From the NCBI GenBank assembly GCA_035048485.1, contig CM068582.1:38374596-38438595 (forward strand): 64,000 nucleotides of DNA, given 5' to 3'. Under the pieces are notes generated by a model. That model saw only the letters and a list, made by a program, of their open reading frames with translations, was not told the DNA's origin and ran no database searches. The translations under genes and the position numbers were made by a program. Positions 47,070 to 58,237 of the stretch are shown here, one piece after another; position 1 is the stretch's first letter; the number at the start of each line of letters is the position of its first letter. Source of the DNA: Pteria penguin (lineage: Eukaryota; Mollusca; Bivalvia; Pterioida; Pteriidae).

Positions 47070-49520
47070 GGTCCATGGGCCACATTGCTCACTTGAGCAT
47101 CGAACTGCCCAAAGAGAAAAGCAAAAAGGTATTAATAAACTTCTTTGATGTTTCAATATGAATAAATATTCATGAAGAGAATAAATGTGTAAGTTTGTTG
47201 TTCAGAATTCGGGTGGGGATCTCTATACTTATATTAAACCATTTGTAAACTGGGACGAGACAGAACCTGGGGTTCTCTGCTTATGTGTCAATGAACTTTT
47301 CTTGACACAAGGAACAAAAAAGTACATGGTTTGAGATGGAGACTTCAGTTGTTTCTAAGGTAATTGGCCATTTTTAAAGAAATGAGACCAAAGTGGGCAT
47401 GTATCGCTAATGTCGGACATAAAAAACATTGCACATAAAAATATCCCCCTCTCTACTTTTTTTGCAATCTTGAAATATTCAAGAAAAATTCAAAACTTAA
47501 AATTTTGTGAAAATTCTTTTATACAACATTTTCTCACTATTATGGCTAAAATAAGCATTTCAGTGCATCAAGTCAACCATAGGGCAAATATTGATGAAAA
47601 CCATATTATTTTTTATGAAGTCTGAAAACATCAAAAAATATTTATCCAATTTCAACGAAAAGTTCAAACTTGAAACATACAACCCTCTAGATCACTCAGA
47701 TGACATTAGTTTTATCATATGCCTGTTTTAAGACGGGACGTATTTTGTTATGGCGTTGTCCGTCTGGCATCCGGGATAAGCTTGTCTGGGCAATTACTTC
47801 TTTCCCTGTGCACGGATTTCCATAGTATTTCACAAAATTGTTGCTTAGGATCCACGGGTGTGTTATGACCTTGACCCAAGGTTAAAGGTCAAGGTCACAA
47901 CCCAAGGTTAAAGGTCAAGGTCACAACATGCAAAGTGAGTAAAACCTAGTCTGGGTCGTAACTTCTTCCCCTGTGCATGGATTTCAATAATATTTCACAG
48001 AATTGTTACTTAGGACCGAAGAGTGTGTCATGACTCTGACCCATGGTCATCGGTCAAAGGTCAAGGTCAAAACATGCAAAGTGAGTAAAACCTTGTTTGG
48101 GCCAAAACTTCTTCCCCTGTGCATGGATTTCGGTAATATTTCACAGAATTGTTACACTTGACCCAAGGCCTTGTTCAGGCCATAACTTCTTCCCCTGTGC
48201 ATGGATTTCAATAATATTTTAAAGAATTGTTACTTAGGACACAAGGGTGTGCCATGACCTTGACCCAAGGTCAAAGGTCACAACATTCAAAGTGAATAAA
48301 ACCTTGTACGGGCCATAACTTCTTTACCTGTGCATAGATTTCAATAATGTTTCACAGAATTGTTACACTTGACCCCAGGTCATATGTCAAAGGTCAAGGT
48401 CACAACATGCAAAGTGAATATAACCTTGTATGGGCCATAACTTCTTCCCCTGTGCATGGATTTCAATATTATTTCACAGAATTGTTACACTTGACCTAAT
48501 GTCATAGGTCAAAAGTCAAGGTCACAACATGCGAAGTGAGTAAAACCTTGTTCTGGACATAACTACTTTTCTTGAGCATGGATTTCAATAATATTTCACA
48601 GAATTGTTACTTGGGACGCAAGGGTGTGTTATGACCTTGACCGTCAAAGGTCAAGGTCACAACATGCAAAGTGAGTAAAACCTTGTTCGGGCCATAACTT
48701 CTTCCCCTGTGCATAGATTTCAATATTTCACAGAATTGTTACTTAGGACCCAAGGGTGTGTCATGACCTTGATCCAAATGTCATAGGTCAAGGTCACAAC
48801 ATGCAAAGTGAGTAAAACTTTGTCCAGGCCATTACTTCTTACCCTCTGCATGGATTTCAATAATATTTCACAGAATTGTTACTTTGGACCCAAGGGTGTG
48901 TCATGGCCTTGACCCAAGGTCATAGGTCAAAGCTCAAGGTCACAACATGCAAAGTGAATAAAACCTTGCTTCTATGATAAGATGCTATGTAATGTGACAA
49001 CTTAAGTAAACCTCAGTTGTTTTTCATGAAACTTATATAGAATGCTTAAATAGTGTAGGGGAAGCCACTTTTGAGCAAATTCCATTTTGTTGTTACAGAG
49101 TTATGGGACTTGGATCCCTCGTTTTGGATTTCAGTATTTCATAAAAGTATTACCAAAGAGACCCACGTTTGGGGGTAATAAAATCATACGTTCACATCGA
49201 TCCCATCCAAAGTAAGCGACCGCATATTAAACCACGCTAGGCGTTGCTCTTGTTACCCATACAGTGGTTATGGAGAAGATCTGCAAAGAGGTATACCCTC
49301 TGCAACCTAATTTTAGCTATGGTAGCGCCACCTGTCATTGAATTTTGACAAAATGAACAAACCTGGTAGAGGACCTATCATACTTCATGCATACCAAGTT
49401 TATCAAAATCTTTTAAACAGGTGTGAAGATGAAGTCGAAAATGTTACAGTTTACATACAGACAGATGGACAAAAAGTGATCAGAAAAGCTCGCTTGAGGT
49501 TTCATCTCAAGTGAACTTAA
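47070..49520 (-). mobile_element. GCTCACTTGAGC-ended element, minus orientation, with nested tandem element
   Basis: The left end gtccatgggccacattgctc acttgagc corresponds, in reverse complement, to the right end of the family seen at 43750-45486. The right end (agctcgcttgaggtttcatc followed by tcaagtgaactt) corresponds to its left end. The inner 47730-49255 part has a different character and looks like a second element inserted into it. Confidence 0.6.
47730..49255 (+). repeat. Tandem array with AGGTCA half-sites, nested element
   Basis: About nine units share cttcttcccctgtgcatgga and atttcacagaattgttac, with spacings mostly 120-165 bp and one of 78 bp. Each carries variants of aaaggtcaaggtcacaac. 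The 3' part, from gatgctatgtaatgtgacaa through gccacgcttaggcgttgc-like sequence, is repeated nearly intact at 61365-61653. Confidence 0.8.
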
Positions 49521-50640
49521 ATGTGTTTCTGTATCCTTTTCACACCAAGTGTATATAGTATAGGCAGCATCGACCTGACTTGTCCAAAGCCTATTTGGTA
49601 TGTTGAGTGAACTATCTTAATCTATAAAGTATATCACTTTCAGTTTTCACCTATAGATAATAATTAGATGTGATCTTGACCTTAGAAATTTTCCATTTGC
49701 TTATCTGTATTTATCTAACTGTTGAAAGTCTAAGCAGTGTCCACTTTCACTCTTCACTAGAAGATGGACAATGATAACCTTTGTAGAGTGTTCTGTTGTC
49801 TTCAACAACAATTACCTATCACGTTTAATATAACTATCTTAAAATATCCCACAGTGCTTCAAAGTAACACTATTCTACCTTTATTGATTTATTTCATCTT
49901 TAAGCAAACTTAAAGGCTTTTCTGATTAACCTCTAACAATTCCGATAGGAAGTTAAAGAGGAACATTCATATTCCTATTTCATCTTTAAAGTTACATAAA
50001 ATTAGAGGAAAACTAGAAGAAATATTGAGAAACAGATAATAAAAAGAGTATCCGAACTGTATGACTAGTGCATGATCAGGAAATAACTTGTAAGCATAAC
50101 ATCAAAATATTTTATTAATGAGAAGTGAAAGCACTCTGATCACAAATTTTCAGCCACCTAGCTTTTATTAAGTAAAGAAACAATGTTGATACAAATATTG
50201 AGTAATTGAGATGCTATTAAATAGTACAAAATATTATATTTGACACTGTATTTTATATATATTATATTTCGTAATTTCACAATGGATTTTACATAATATT
50301 TGTATCAATATTATTATTCTCTCTTGATAAATACCAAGTGTCTGAAAACATGAAAAAAATGTTTGGTCTTTTTGTTAACGTATAGGTTAGAAGTTATTTT
50401 GGCCTTTCTGTATGATTAAGACTGGGTGGAGTGTAGCGAGACCCGACTTATTGATATTGAAACATCAAAATAACATCTAAGTGGCTAAGACAGCAAGTGA
50501 TTGGTTATTCATATTTATGCTCCACACACCAAGCATGCTGATTAGTCATTCATTGAGATGACTACTTTAATTCATTCACAATTAAGATGACTACTTTGAC
50601 AGCCTGTGATTGGTTGATTATAAAAATTGCCATCTAATTA
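49521..50640. other. Intergenic DNA between ELP5 and NUDT8
   Basis: AT-rich; no exon or recognisable repeat. The two genes converge here. Confidence 0.4.
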
Positions 50641-50689
50641 TATATATTTCTTGTTTTTTCTACACATATGGAAGAATTCATTTGGATCA

Positions 50690-51520
50690 CATCGATGTCA
50701 CATTTTAAGGTCAAAGGTTAAGGTCACAGCTGACAAAAATATACTGTAATGATTGGTTTCCAGTTTATAACTCAAGTAGATCTACCTTTTGCCATATTCA
50801 AACCAATTTAGATATATGCTTATTTATCAAGAGAGAAAGAACCCTACTGCTTTTTGAGGTCAAAAGGTCAAAGTCATAACTGAAAAAAATAGACTGTAAT
50901 TGTTGGTTTCTGGATGATAACTCAAGTAGATCTACCTCTCTTCATATTCAACCAATTTTGGACATACACTTACTTATCAAGAGAGAAAGAACCATATTGC
51001 TTTGGGGTCAATAGGTCAATGGTCAAGATCAGAGCCGACAAAAACAGACTGTTATTGTTGCTTTCTGGATGATTACTCAAGTACCTTTCATCATATTTAA
51101 ACCAAATTTGGATATATGCTTATATATATGTTTACTTATCAAAAGAGGAAGAACCCTATTGATTTTGGGGTCAAATGTCAAAGGTCAAGGTCACAGCTGA
51201 TAGAAAAGACTGAAATTATTGGTTTCTAGTTGATTTTCATATATTACCAATTACATGTATCATTCACTGCTCATCAGAATTGGATTATGTTTCACATATT
51301 TTACAAGTTCAGTTCTTTTAAACAGAGTTAACGTGAAATTGTATCAAAATGGAAGGATGTCTATAGATCTGAGGGTCAGTAAGTCAAAAAGCAAGGTCAC
51401 TACTAGTAATATTTATTGTAGTTAGCCCCATGATAATTATGATTCAGGAAGTTTTGGTGCTGCTATGAATTAAGCCCACAGTGGGGGCATATGTTTCACA
51501 AACATACTCTAGTATAAATA
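50690..51520 (+). repeat. Degenerate tandem repeat, about 150-160 bp, with AGGTCA motifs
   Basis: The actgtaat...ggtttc anchor recurs near 50743, 50893, 51048 and 51209. Units hold ggtcaaaggtcaaggtcaca-like words and agagagaaagaaccctattg. The end (agtgggggcatatgtttcac aaacat) is probably the element terminus. Confidence 0.65.
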
Positions 51521-51573
51521 AACCTACACATATATAACAAAAATAATTTTATACAAGATACAAATTATAATAT

Positions 51574-54500
51574 TCAAGTCCTGTGCTGTAATTTAAATGT
51601 ATATAGACTAGGAGCCAAGATCTTCAAAAACATGTGGGTAATAATGGCAGAAAGTCCCCAGATTCTGTTTGGTCCAGGTTTAAATACTGGTAATGTGTAG
51701 CCACTCCCTGATCTAAACTGTGTATAAAATACCATATTTGGGTTGCACAGATCTGCTAATCGAGAAACAAATACACTCTCTACCTGAAAAAAGAAAGACA
51801 GCATTCCGATCACATGGTCTAAAACAGTTATAGCTATAAAAGCAGGGCTTAAATGGCCTGACAAAAAGTAACTTTTGATGGTATAATAATGTACATCTTT
51901 GATTTAAATCAATGCTTGTTTTTAAAAAGAATGTATTCAAAGGACAAGTCAATTGTTTTTGTCTAAAGTTTTGATACAAATGTTATTAAAGAATGTATTT
52001 TCAATTTAATTCTATGACAATTTAGGCTGCTCTTTTCTAGCACGCATTCAACAGGGTATCTGCACCTGTACCTAGTCCCAGTAAATGACAATTGTTAAAA
52101 TATAGATAAATATAAAAAGTTGATGCGCTTGCCTTCATCTGAAAGAGGTACAGAAAATTTTATCATGTTTATTTTCTAAACATTACGACACCCTAATTTT
52201 TACCCCCATAACTTTGTCGTAGAGGGTACATTGGACTCAGGTTGTCTGTCTGTAGACATTCAAGTTTCTTGGTTTTTTTAGGTTAAGTTCAAATTGGAAG
52301 TGTAGGTTAAAAGCAAAATTCTGATACAGTTGAAATTTCTCATTAAGATGATTTTGTTTGAAAAGTAGAGGTAAACAAGAGGTCCATCTGGGCCCATATC
52401 ACTAACCTGAATACAGTTTTCTCATTCATAAAATATCTGACTGCTTGAAGAAATTCATTGGTTGATAATTGACTGGTGTTTTATATCACTTTCAACAAAT
52501 TTTCAAAAAAATTTTGATGCAAAACTTTTAAATAACCCTTGAAAAAGATATATGTAATTGCTTCTCTATATATATTCATAGAATTAAACATTAAAAATGA
52601 CAAAAAAAGTGTAAAAAAATAAAGTAATTTTTTTTTTCTATTATGTCTTATAAAGTGAGGCAAAACACTTCAGACCTAGTTTGACGAAAAGTGGAATGAA
52701 AAACATCTTAACATCCAGTAGGCTTTGAATTGCTACCCTTGAGGATGCCAGAATGGTCTATGATTAAAAAAGAAAAAAAATCATTAAAAAAAATCTAGAA
52801 AACTAAATTCTATCGCTTTCAAATAACCCCCTAAATAAAAAACTTTCATAGCAAACAATTCTTTATTGTTTCTCTGTTATGCCCACATTGAATAAGCCAA
52901 GAACATAAAATCAACACAAAAATGTATGGAAATGACTAAGTCAGAAAAGAAGTCTAAAAGCAACACAAATTTTATTTCAGAACTTTTCTTGAGACACATA
53001 TCTAGATCACTCTTGTGTGTTCAGTTTTTAACCTATGCAGCTGGAATGAAAACGTTTGTCAAAAGAGGGTACCCTCTGGTGCCTATGTCACCCAGGATCT
53101 GTCACCTGGATCCAACCCTTGACATATCTGGCCCAAAAACACCAACACTTGAATGAAAAATTGAGTATTTCATCTATACCAAGTTTAACCAAAACATGTC
53201 CAGCAGTTCTGACGTTGAAAATGTGAAAAGTTTACAGACAATAGGTGGGCAGCACACTATGACATTATCTCACATGAGCCTTTGATTCATGTGACCTAAA
53301 AAAACAAGGTATTATTGTTCTAAACTTAGAATTTTCTTTGATGCCCTTGTTGAAAGTTCATTATAAAGAAACCCAAAGAATCTTTCTCAAGAAATATCTT
53401 ATGACTTACCTCCTTTTTATCTAGAACTAGCTGACTTAGATCAATTTTTCCTGCAAATGCTACAACTGGAGTTACTAACATTGTCCCATCCTTCTGAAAT
53501 AAAGTTATATATTACCTTTGGCTCCTACCACACACCTTAATACGTTAATTAAGATATCTAATTCCACTTTGATATATGCAAATATGTCTTTAATTGTACA
53601 ATCATTCTGAATACCTATAACTATAACCCTACCAGAAGTTTCATAGATCATATTAACGTACAGATTTCTATCCATATGAATGATGATTCTGATATTTAAT
53701 TTTATGGACAGTGATAAGTAAAAATTTTGACATAATGTTGTACCCTGTTTGGTATTTTCTGCATGGTTCCCCAGACTTGATCTCTATCAATCAACAGCCC
53801 AGTCTCCTCATAAGTCTCCCTAAGGGCAGTCTGAATAGGGTCTATATCAGAAGGATCTGCCATACCACCAGGAAAGCTAAAACAAATGCATCATATTCAT
53901 GAAATAAGACAATTTAATTGTGTTTATGCATGATAGCCATAAGTTTTACCTTAGTTTCAACCTCTCCTCTTCTCTCATGTATTCTCTTGAGAAACATTTT
54001 ATCAAAGATTATATCTACCTTAAATTGTTCTGTCAATATACAGTTACATTGTGTATCGAGTGTTTTAAATAAGTGAATGATAGTTTAAAACAGTTTTAAA
54101 GTACTCAAGAATATTGTAGTACCCCCACCCCACCCCCAAAAATATATATATATAGTGAGAGAGAGAATAAGTATACCAGCTAGCTTTTATCATATCATTC
54201 TATCACTGAATGAAACGTTCCTCACCAAATTTCTCCTCGATGTTGACGCATTTGATTGGATCTCTCCATATACAGCAGTCCTGGATTGCCATCAACTATA
54301 CACATGGTCACCAACACAGCTGCATCCTTAGGATTTTTACTCAAATTCACCCTCCTCATTTTAAAACTGCCATGTTCAAAACTTTTCAGTTTGTTTTCCA
54401 CTCTTTGTTTATTTTCATTTGAAAACAATGTATGAAAGGTCGAATCTAAATTGTTATTGTAGATATGTTTTGTTGAATGGAAAAAACGTCTCTTCACAAT

Positions 54501-54668
54501 GAAATTTATTTGAAGTTTAATCAAGCATTGAGATTGCCAAATCATTGGCATTATAAAAGAAAAAGTTGTAAAACCAAACTTTCCTCGACTGGTCGAATGA
54601 TTCGCGTGCACCGAACACGCAGAAACACTCAGATGAAACAAAAAATTGTGAAAATTAGTAAAAACCAT
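51574..54668 (-). CDS. NUDT8: Mitochondrial Nudix hydrolase 8 (CoA-type)
   Basis: Four exons join in phase: 54668-54226, 53876-53744, 53493-53410 and 51783-51574, giving 289 residues. Residues 136-152 fit the CoA-hydrolase signature R-S-x3-R-x3-G-x3-F-P-G-G. The Nudix core R-E-x-x-E-E-x-G follows at 167-174 (LRETYEETGLL). The C-terminus GYTLPVF..GPNRIWGLSAII matches the human NUDT8 block RYTLPVF..GPHRVWGLTAVI. The first 70 or so residues are basic and Ser/Phe-rich without acidic residues, consistent with a mitochondrial presequence; this makes the protein longer than human (236). Known role: a mitochondrial Nudix enzyme cleaving the diphosphate of CoA and acyl-CoAs. Exon 1 starts 340 bp from the GSTK1 start, head-to-head. 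A minus-strand AATAAA lies near 51411-51416. Confidence 0.96.
52374..53303 (-). mobile_element. GCTCACCTGAGC-family element, minus orientation, no tandem core
   Basis: The left end aaacaagaggtccatctggg followed by cccatatcactaacctga is the reverse complement of this family's right end. The right end, in reverse complement, reads ttaggtcacatgaatcaaag then gctcatgtgagataatgtca, matching the left end (agctattgtcatagtg). The termini have decayed. Unlike the 43750 copy, the body has no regular array. It lies in NUDT8 intron 3. Confidence 0.7.
53877..54225. other. NUDT8 intron 1
   Basis: AT-rich, with a short (TA)n-(GA)n microsatellite at about 54142-54167. Nothing else seen. Confidence 0.6.
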
Positions 54669-55008
54669 TTAATGTTTTCTATTTCATAAACTTTAAACGA
54701 CTGATCTACTTTCCACGTAGTACCGGTAATATCATTATCAGTTTTAGAAATTCGTCTGGTACTCTAAAGTGAAAGTAAACTCGGTCGAAGTCCATTTCAC
54801 TTACATAATATGGAAAATTTATTATGAAACAAAACGATTATTGCTTACAATATATTTTAGATTAGCCTTTTTCACGCTTTTTACACATTATATAAAATAC
54901 ATGAATATTTGATATCATTGTATTATTTTTGCTTTTAAAAGAACGATTAAATTTAGACTTTTGGTTGTAAGTTTTATATTTCGTTTTGCAATAATATTAA
55001 TATTGAAA
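54669..55008. promoter_or_regulatory. Bidirectional promoter between NUDT8 and GSTK1
   Basis: 340 bp separate the two start codons. There is no TATA box. The GSTK1 start lies in AAAATGGCTGC, a YY1-type context over the ATG. The region is AT-rich with no CpG island. Confidence 0.7.
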
Positions 55009-58000
55009 ATGGCTGCACCTGCAAAGAAAACTGTCGAATTATTTTACGATGTTGTATCTCCATATACATGGATTGGATTTGAGGTAAATATAATTTATAA
55101 TTCTACTCAGATTTGTAATGAAGTATAATGTAATGAGACTTTAAATACATCTGTTCCACGGGAAACTCATCCACTTTCTCTTTCTATATATAATGCACTA
55201 AATTGTTAACACATTTAGTAACAAGCTTAGCTTTTAAAAAAGCTAAGAGTGCAAACCCTGTAGCATTTTTAATTGCGAGGAAAATGGTACTTGTGGGTCA
55301 TTTTAAAATATTCGTCGGGATGTCACCGTTTAGACTTTTCGAACACCTTAAGTACAGTTATAGACATGAAAGAAATCATACAAACTACACAGTACTTGCT
55401 CCACTAATTTCTAATGAAACGGTTCGGCTCATACTTCACCACCCGTTTCAATAGAAATTTATTGCTCCACCAACTTCCAACACCTAAAGAACACAGACTC
55501 CCCGTCGAGGCCTCTTAATTGTGCGCAAATAATCGCTGGGGAAGTTTGCATAAATACAAAGAATGTTACAAACTGCGCAGTAATTGCTCCACCAATTAAA
55601 CTGCTACAAATCCTTGATACTCCGCCTTTATTTACTCGGAACTTTTCGAGATTTTCTATAGCCAGATAATGTACATATGCTAAAAGGTACGAACATCTAA
55701 TTATAGTATTACGCGGGAAAATTCTGTTGGATTATACCACTGCTGCCTTGGGAAAGGTTACATGAATGTAATGATTTCCAAAATATGAATATCCGTCATA
55801 TTTATACATGTTTATGTGGCATCCACTAATTTATTAAAAAATAAGTATTTTAAAGTATTTTTCTATTTTTAGAATACATTGACATTAATGAAGCCAATGA
55901 TTTTTCAACCTTCCTGCTACACATGTAAGATTTATTTATCATTTATATGCATTCACTAAAGAAAATCCCCGGCCCCCAAGTCATAATGTCTATCCTATTA
56001 AAAGCTCTATCCTCATATACTCCTCTCTGCGTTTGATTAAAGTACGCGGTAAATACTATTCGTTTGGAAGGCTCATCTGTAACATTGATTTTAGTAATGA
56101 GCATTGCCTTTGAAAGCAAGGGTATTCTTCTTCATTCCTTTTCCTTTTAAGCGCTTTAGAAATATCAATGTCATGGACAATAAAAAACTTATACTGCCTG
56201 ACCTCGTAAAGGAAAGCAATTACTTTTTGGAGGCTATGTTTTCCCAGCATGCAGCGTAATCACATGCGCATTTCCAGATTAGACAACAACGTAATATGCA
56301 AACCCCCGATGGGGTTTGCAATTAGCATAGATCTAGAAATATATATTGCGATTACTTACATTGGTGAAGTTTGTGAAAAATAAAATGTTGAACTTTGTGA
56401 AATATAAATATTTCTTACTATGTAATACTTTATACTTTCATTTAGCAAAATCATAATAACTAGCTATATAGTATGCCTGTATGGTTCTTCTTCCTTGAGA
56501 CTTCCTGCGACTTAAAACATCCATGGTACACAGGTGACTATTTACAGGTTAAAAAGTTAAAATCAGGATAAAATTTGTCTCTTCAGCTTACGGAATGTAA
56601 GTGGTGGCCAGGCCCTGTGTAAAGGCTTCTAGGGCGTTAATCTGGGTCACAGTTGCTGTGTGATGCTGCAGGTAGGTATCAGATATTCCTTCTGGTTTAT
56701 GTCCAAAAGTTGGTGCTGGATCCTATAGAGCAAAATGACTTTGGCTATGGCTCTTCTCTGTTGCAGGCTGTCGCATCCATGTGTGTTCAGCATGGTAGAT
56801 ACACTGCTGGATTTTTGATAATCCCCAGTTACAAATCTAGTCGCTCTCCTTTGGATTTCTTCTAGTGCCTGGATGTTTCTGGCTGTATGTGGATCCCAGA
56901 TAGATGATGCATACTCCAAGGTTGGTCTCACAAAGGTCTTATATGCCTGCTTCTTGGGGCTTGGTCCACACATATTGATGTTACGTCGTAGAAAAGCTAA
57001 TGTTTGGTTTCCTTTCTTGGAATTGCTGTCGATGTGTTGATTCCAAGAAAGGTTTTTGTGCAAGGTGACTCCTAAGTATTTCACAGCGTCAAGGTGCTGA
57101 AGATTGTGGCCATGGATGTAATAATTAAAGTGGAGTTTCTTCCGTCTGTTGGAGAATGTGACGACCTCACACTTTTCCGGATGGAACTGCTTGAGCCAAA
57201 TACCTTCCCATTCCTGGAGCTTGTTGAGGTCCTCTTGCAGCTTGATTTGGTCTGCAGGAGAGTCTATTCTCTTGTAGATTAGGCTGTCATCTGCGAATAA
57301 GGGGGCAGGTGACTGGACATAGGCTGGCATGTCATTTATGTACGCAAGAAATAGGAGTGGTCCCAGCACTGTTCCCTGGGGCACGCCGGATGTAACATCC
57401 TTCTTAGATGATGGTGCCATCTAACACTACTTCCTGTGTACGTTTGGCAAGGAAATCCTGTATCCAGTCGAGAATGTTCCTTCTGACTCCATAATATGTC
57501 TCAATTTGTGTAGGAGGCGCTGGTGTGGGACCTTATCAAAAGCTTTAGAAAAGTCTAAAACTATGCCGTCAGTTTGTAGTCCATTGTTGAGATTTGTTGA
57601 TAGTTAACATAATTAATGTTAATTAACATATTGTGAATGTTAGCAGACTAAGGAATTGTTTGTTACAGGTTATGTGTAGGTACAGAACAAGATGGAATAT
57701 AGACCTTAAGTTGAAACCTTTCTTTCTTGGAGGTGTAATGCAAGGAGCAGGTAACACTGTATGATATTGTGATGCACATCACATAATACTTCAAATACAT
57801 GTACAAACAATATATGATAATTAATCTTTGTTTAGCTTAATAGTAGTATTAAATTTACATGCAGTAGACCATTTTACTGTAACTGATGTTTGAGTTGGCA
57901 AATGGTAGAAATTTTGCAAGAACTGCAGTGATGATTTTACCAACCAAAATGGCACTTAATCCAAAGAAATCTGCAATGATTTGTGTTATACTTGCATTGT

Positions 58001-58187
58001 TGTTTAAAGTGAATTAACACAAATTAAGATTTCGGGCTGTTTTGTCCTAAAACCCATTGACACCTGAGGGTGGAACAGTCTTGCTTATTTAGATCAAAAT
58101 CACCAAAGTGTGAAACAACCCAGGGCAAAACAACACAAACAAACAGGACCAGGTGGGAAATGACCCTGTCACCAAAATTAAATCTGC

Positions 58188-58237
<50 letters not shown>

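Noticed and set aside
47730..49255. CRISPR-like array
   Set aside because: Units are 120-165 bp, variable and contiguous, without short identical repeats or spacers; the genome is eukaryotic.
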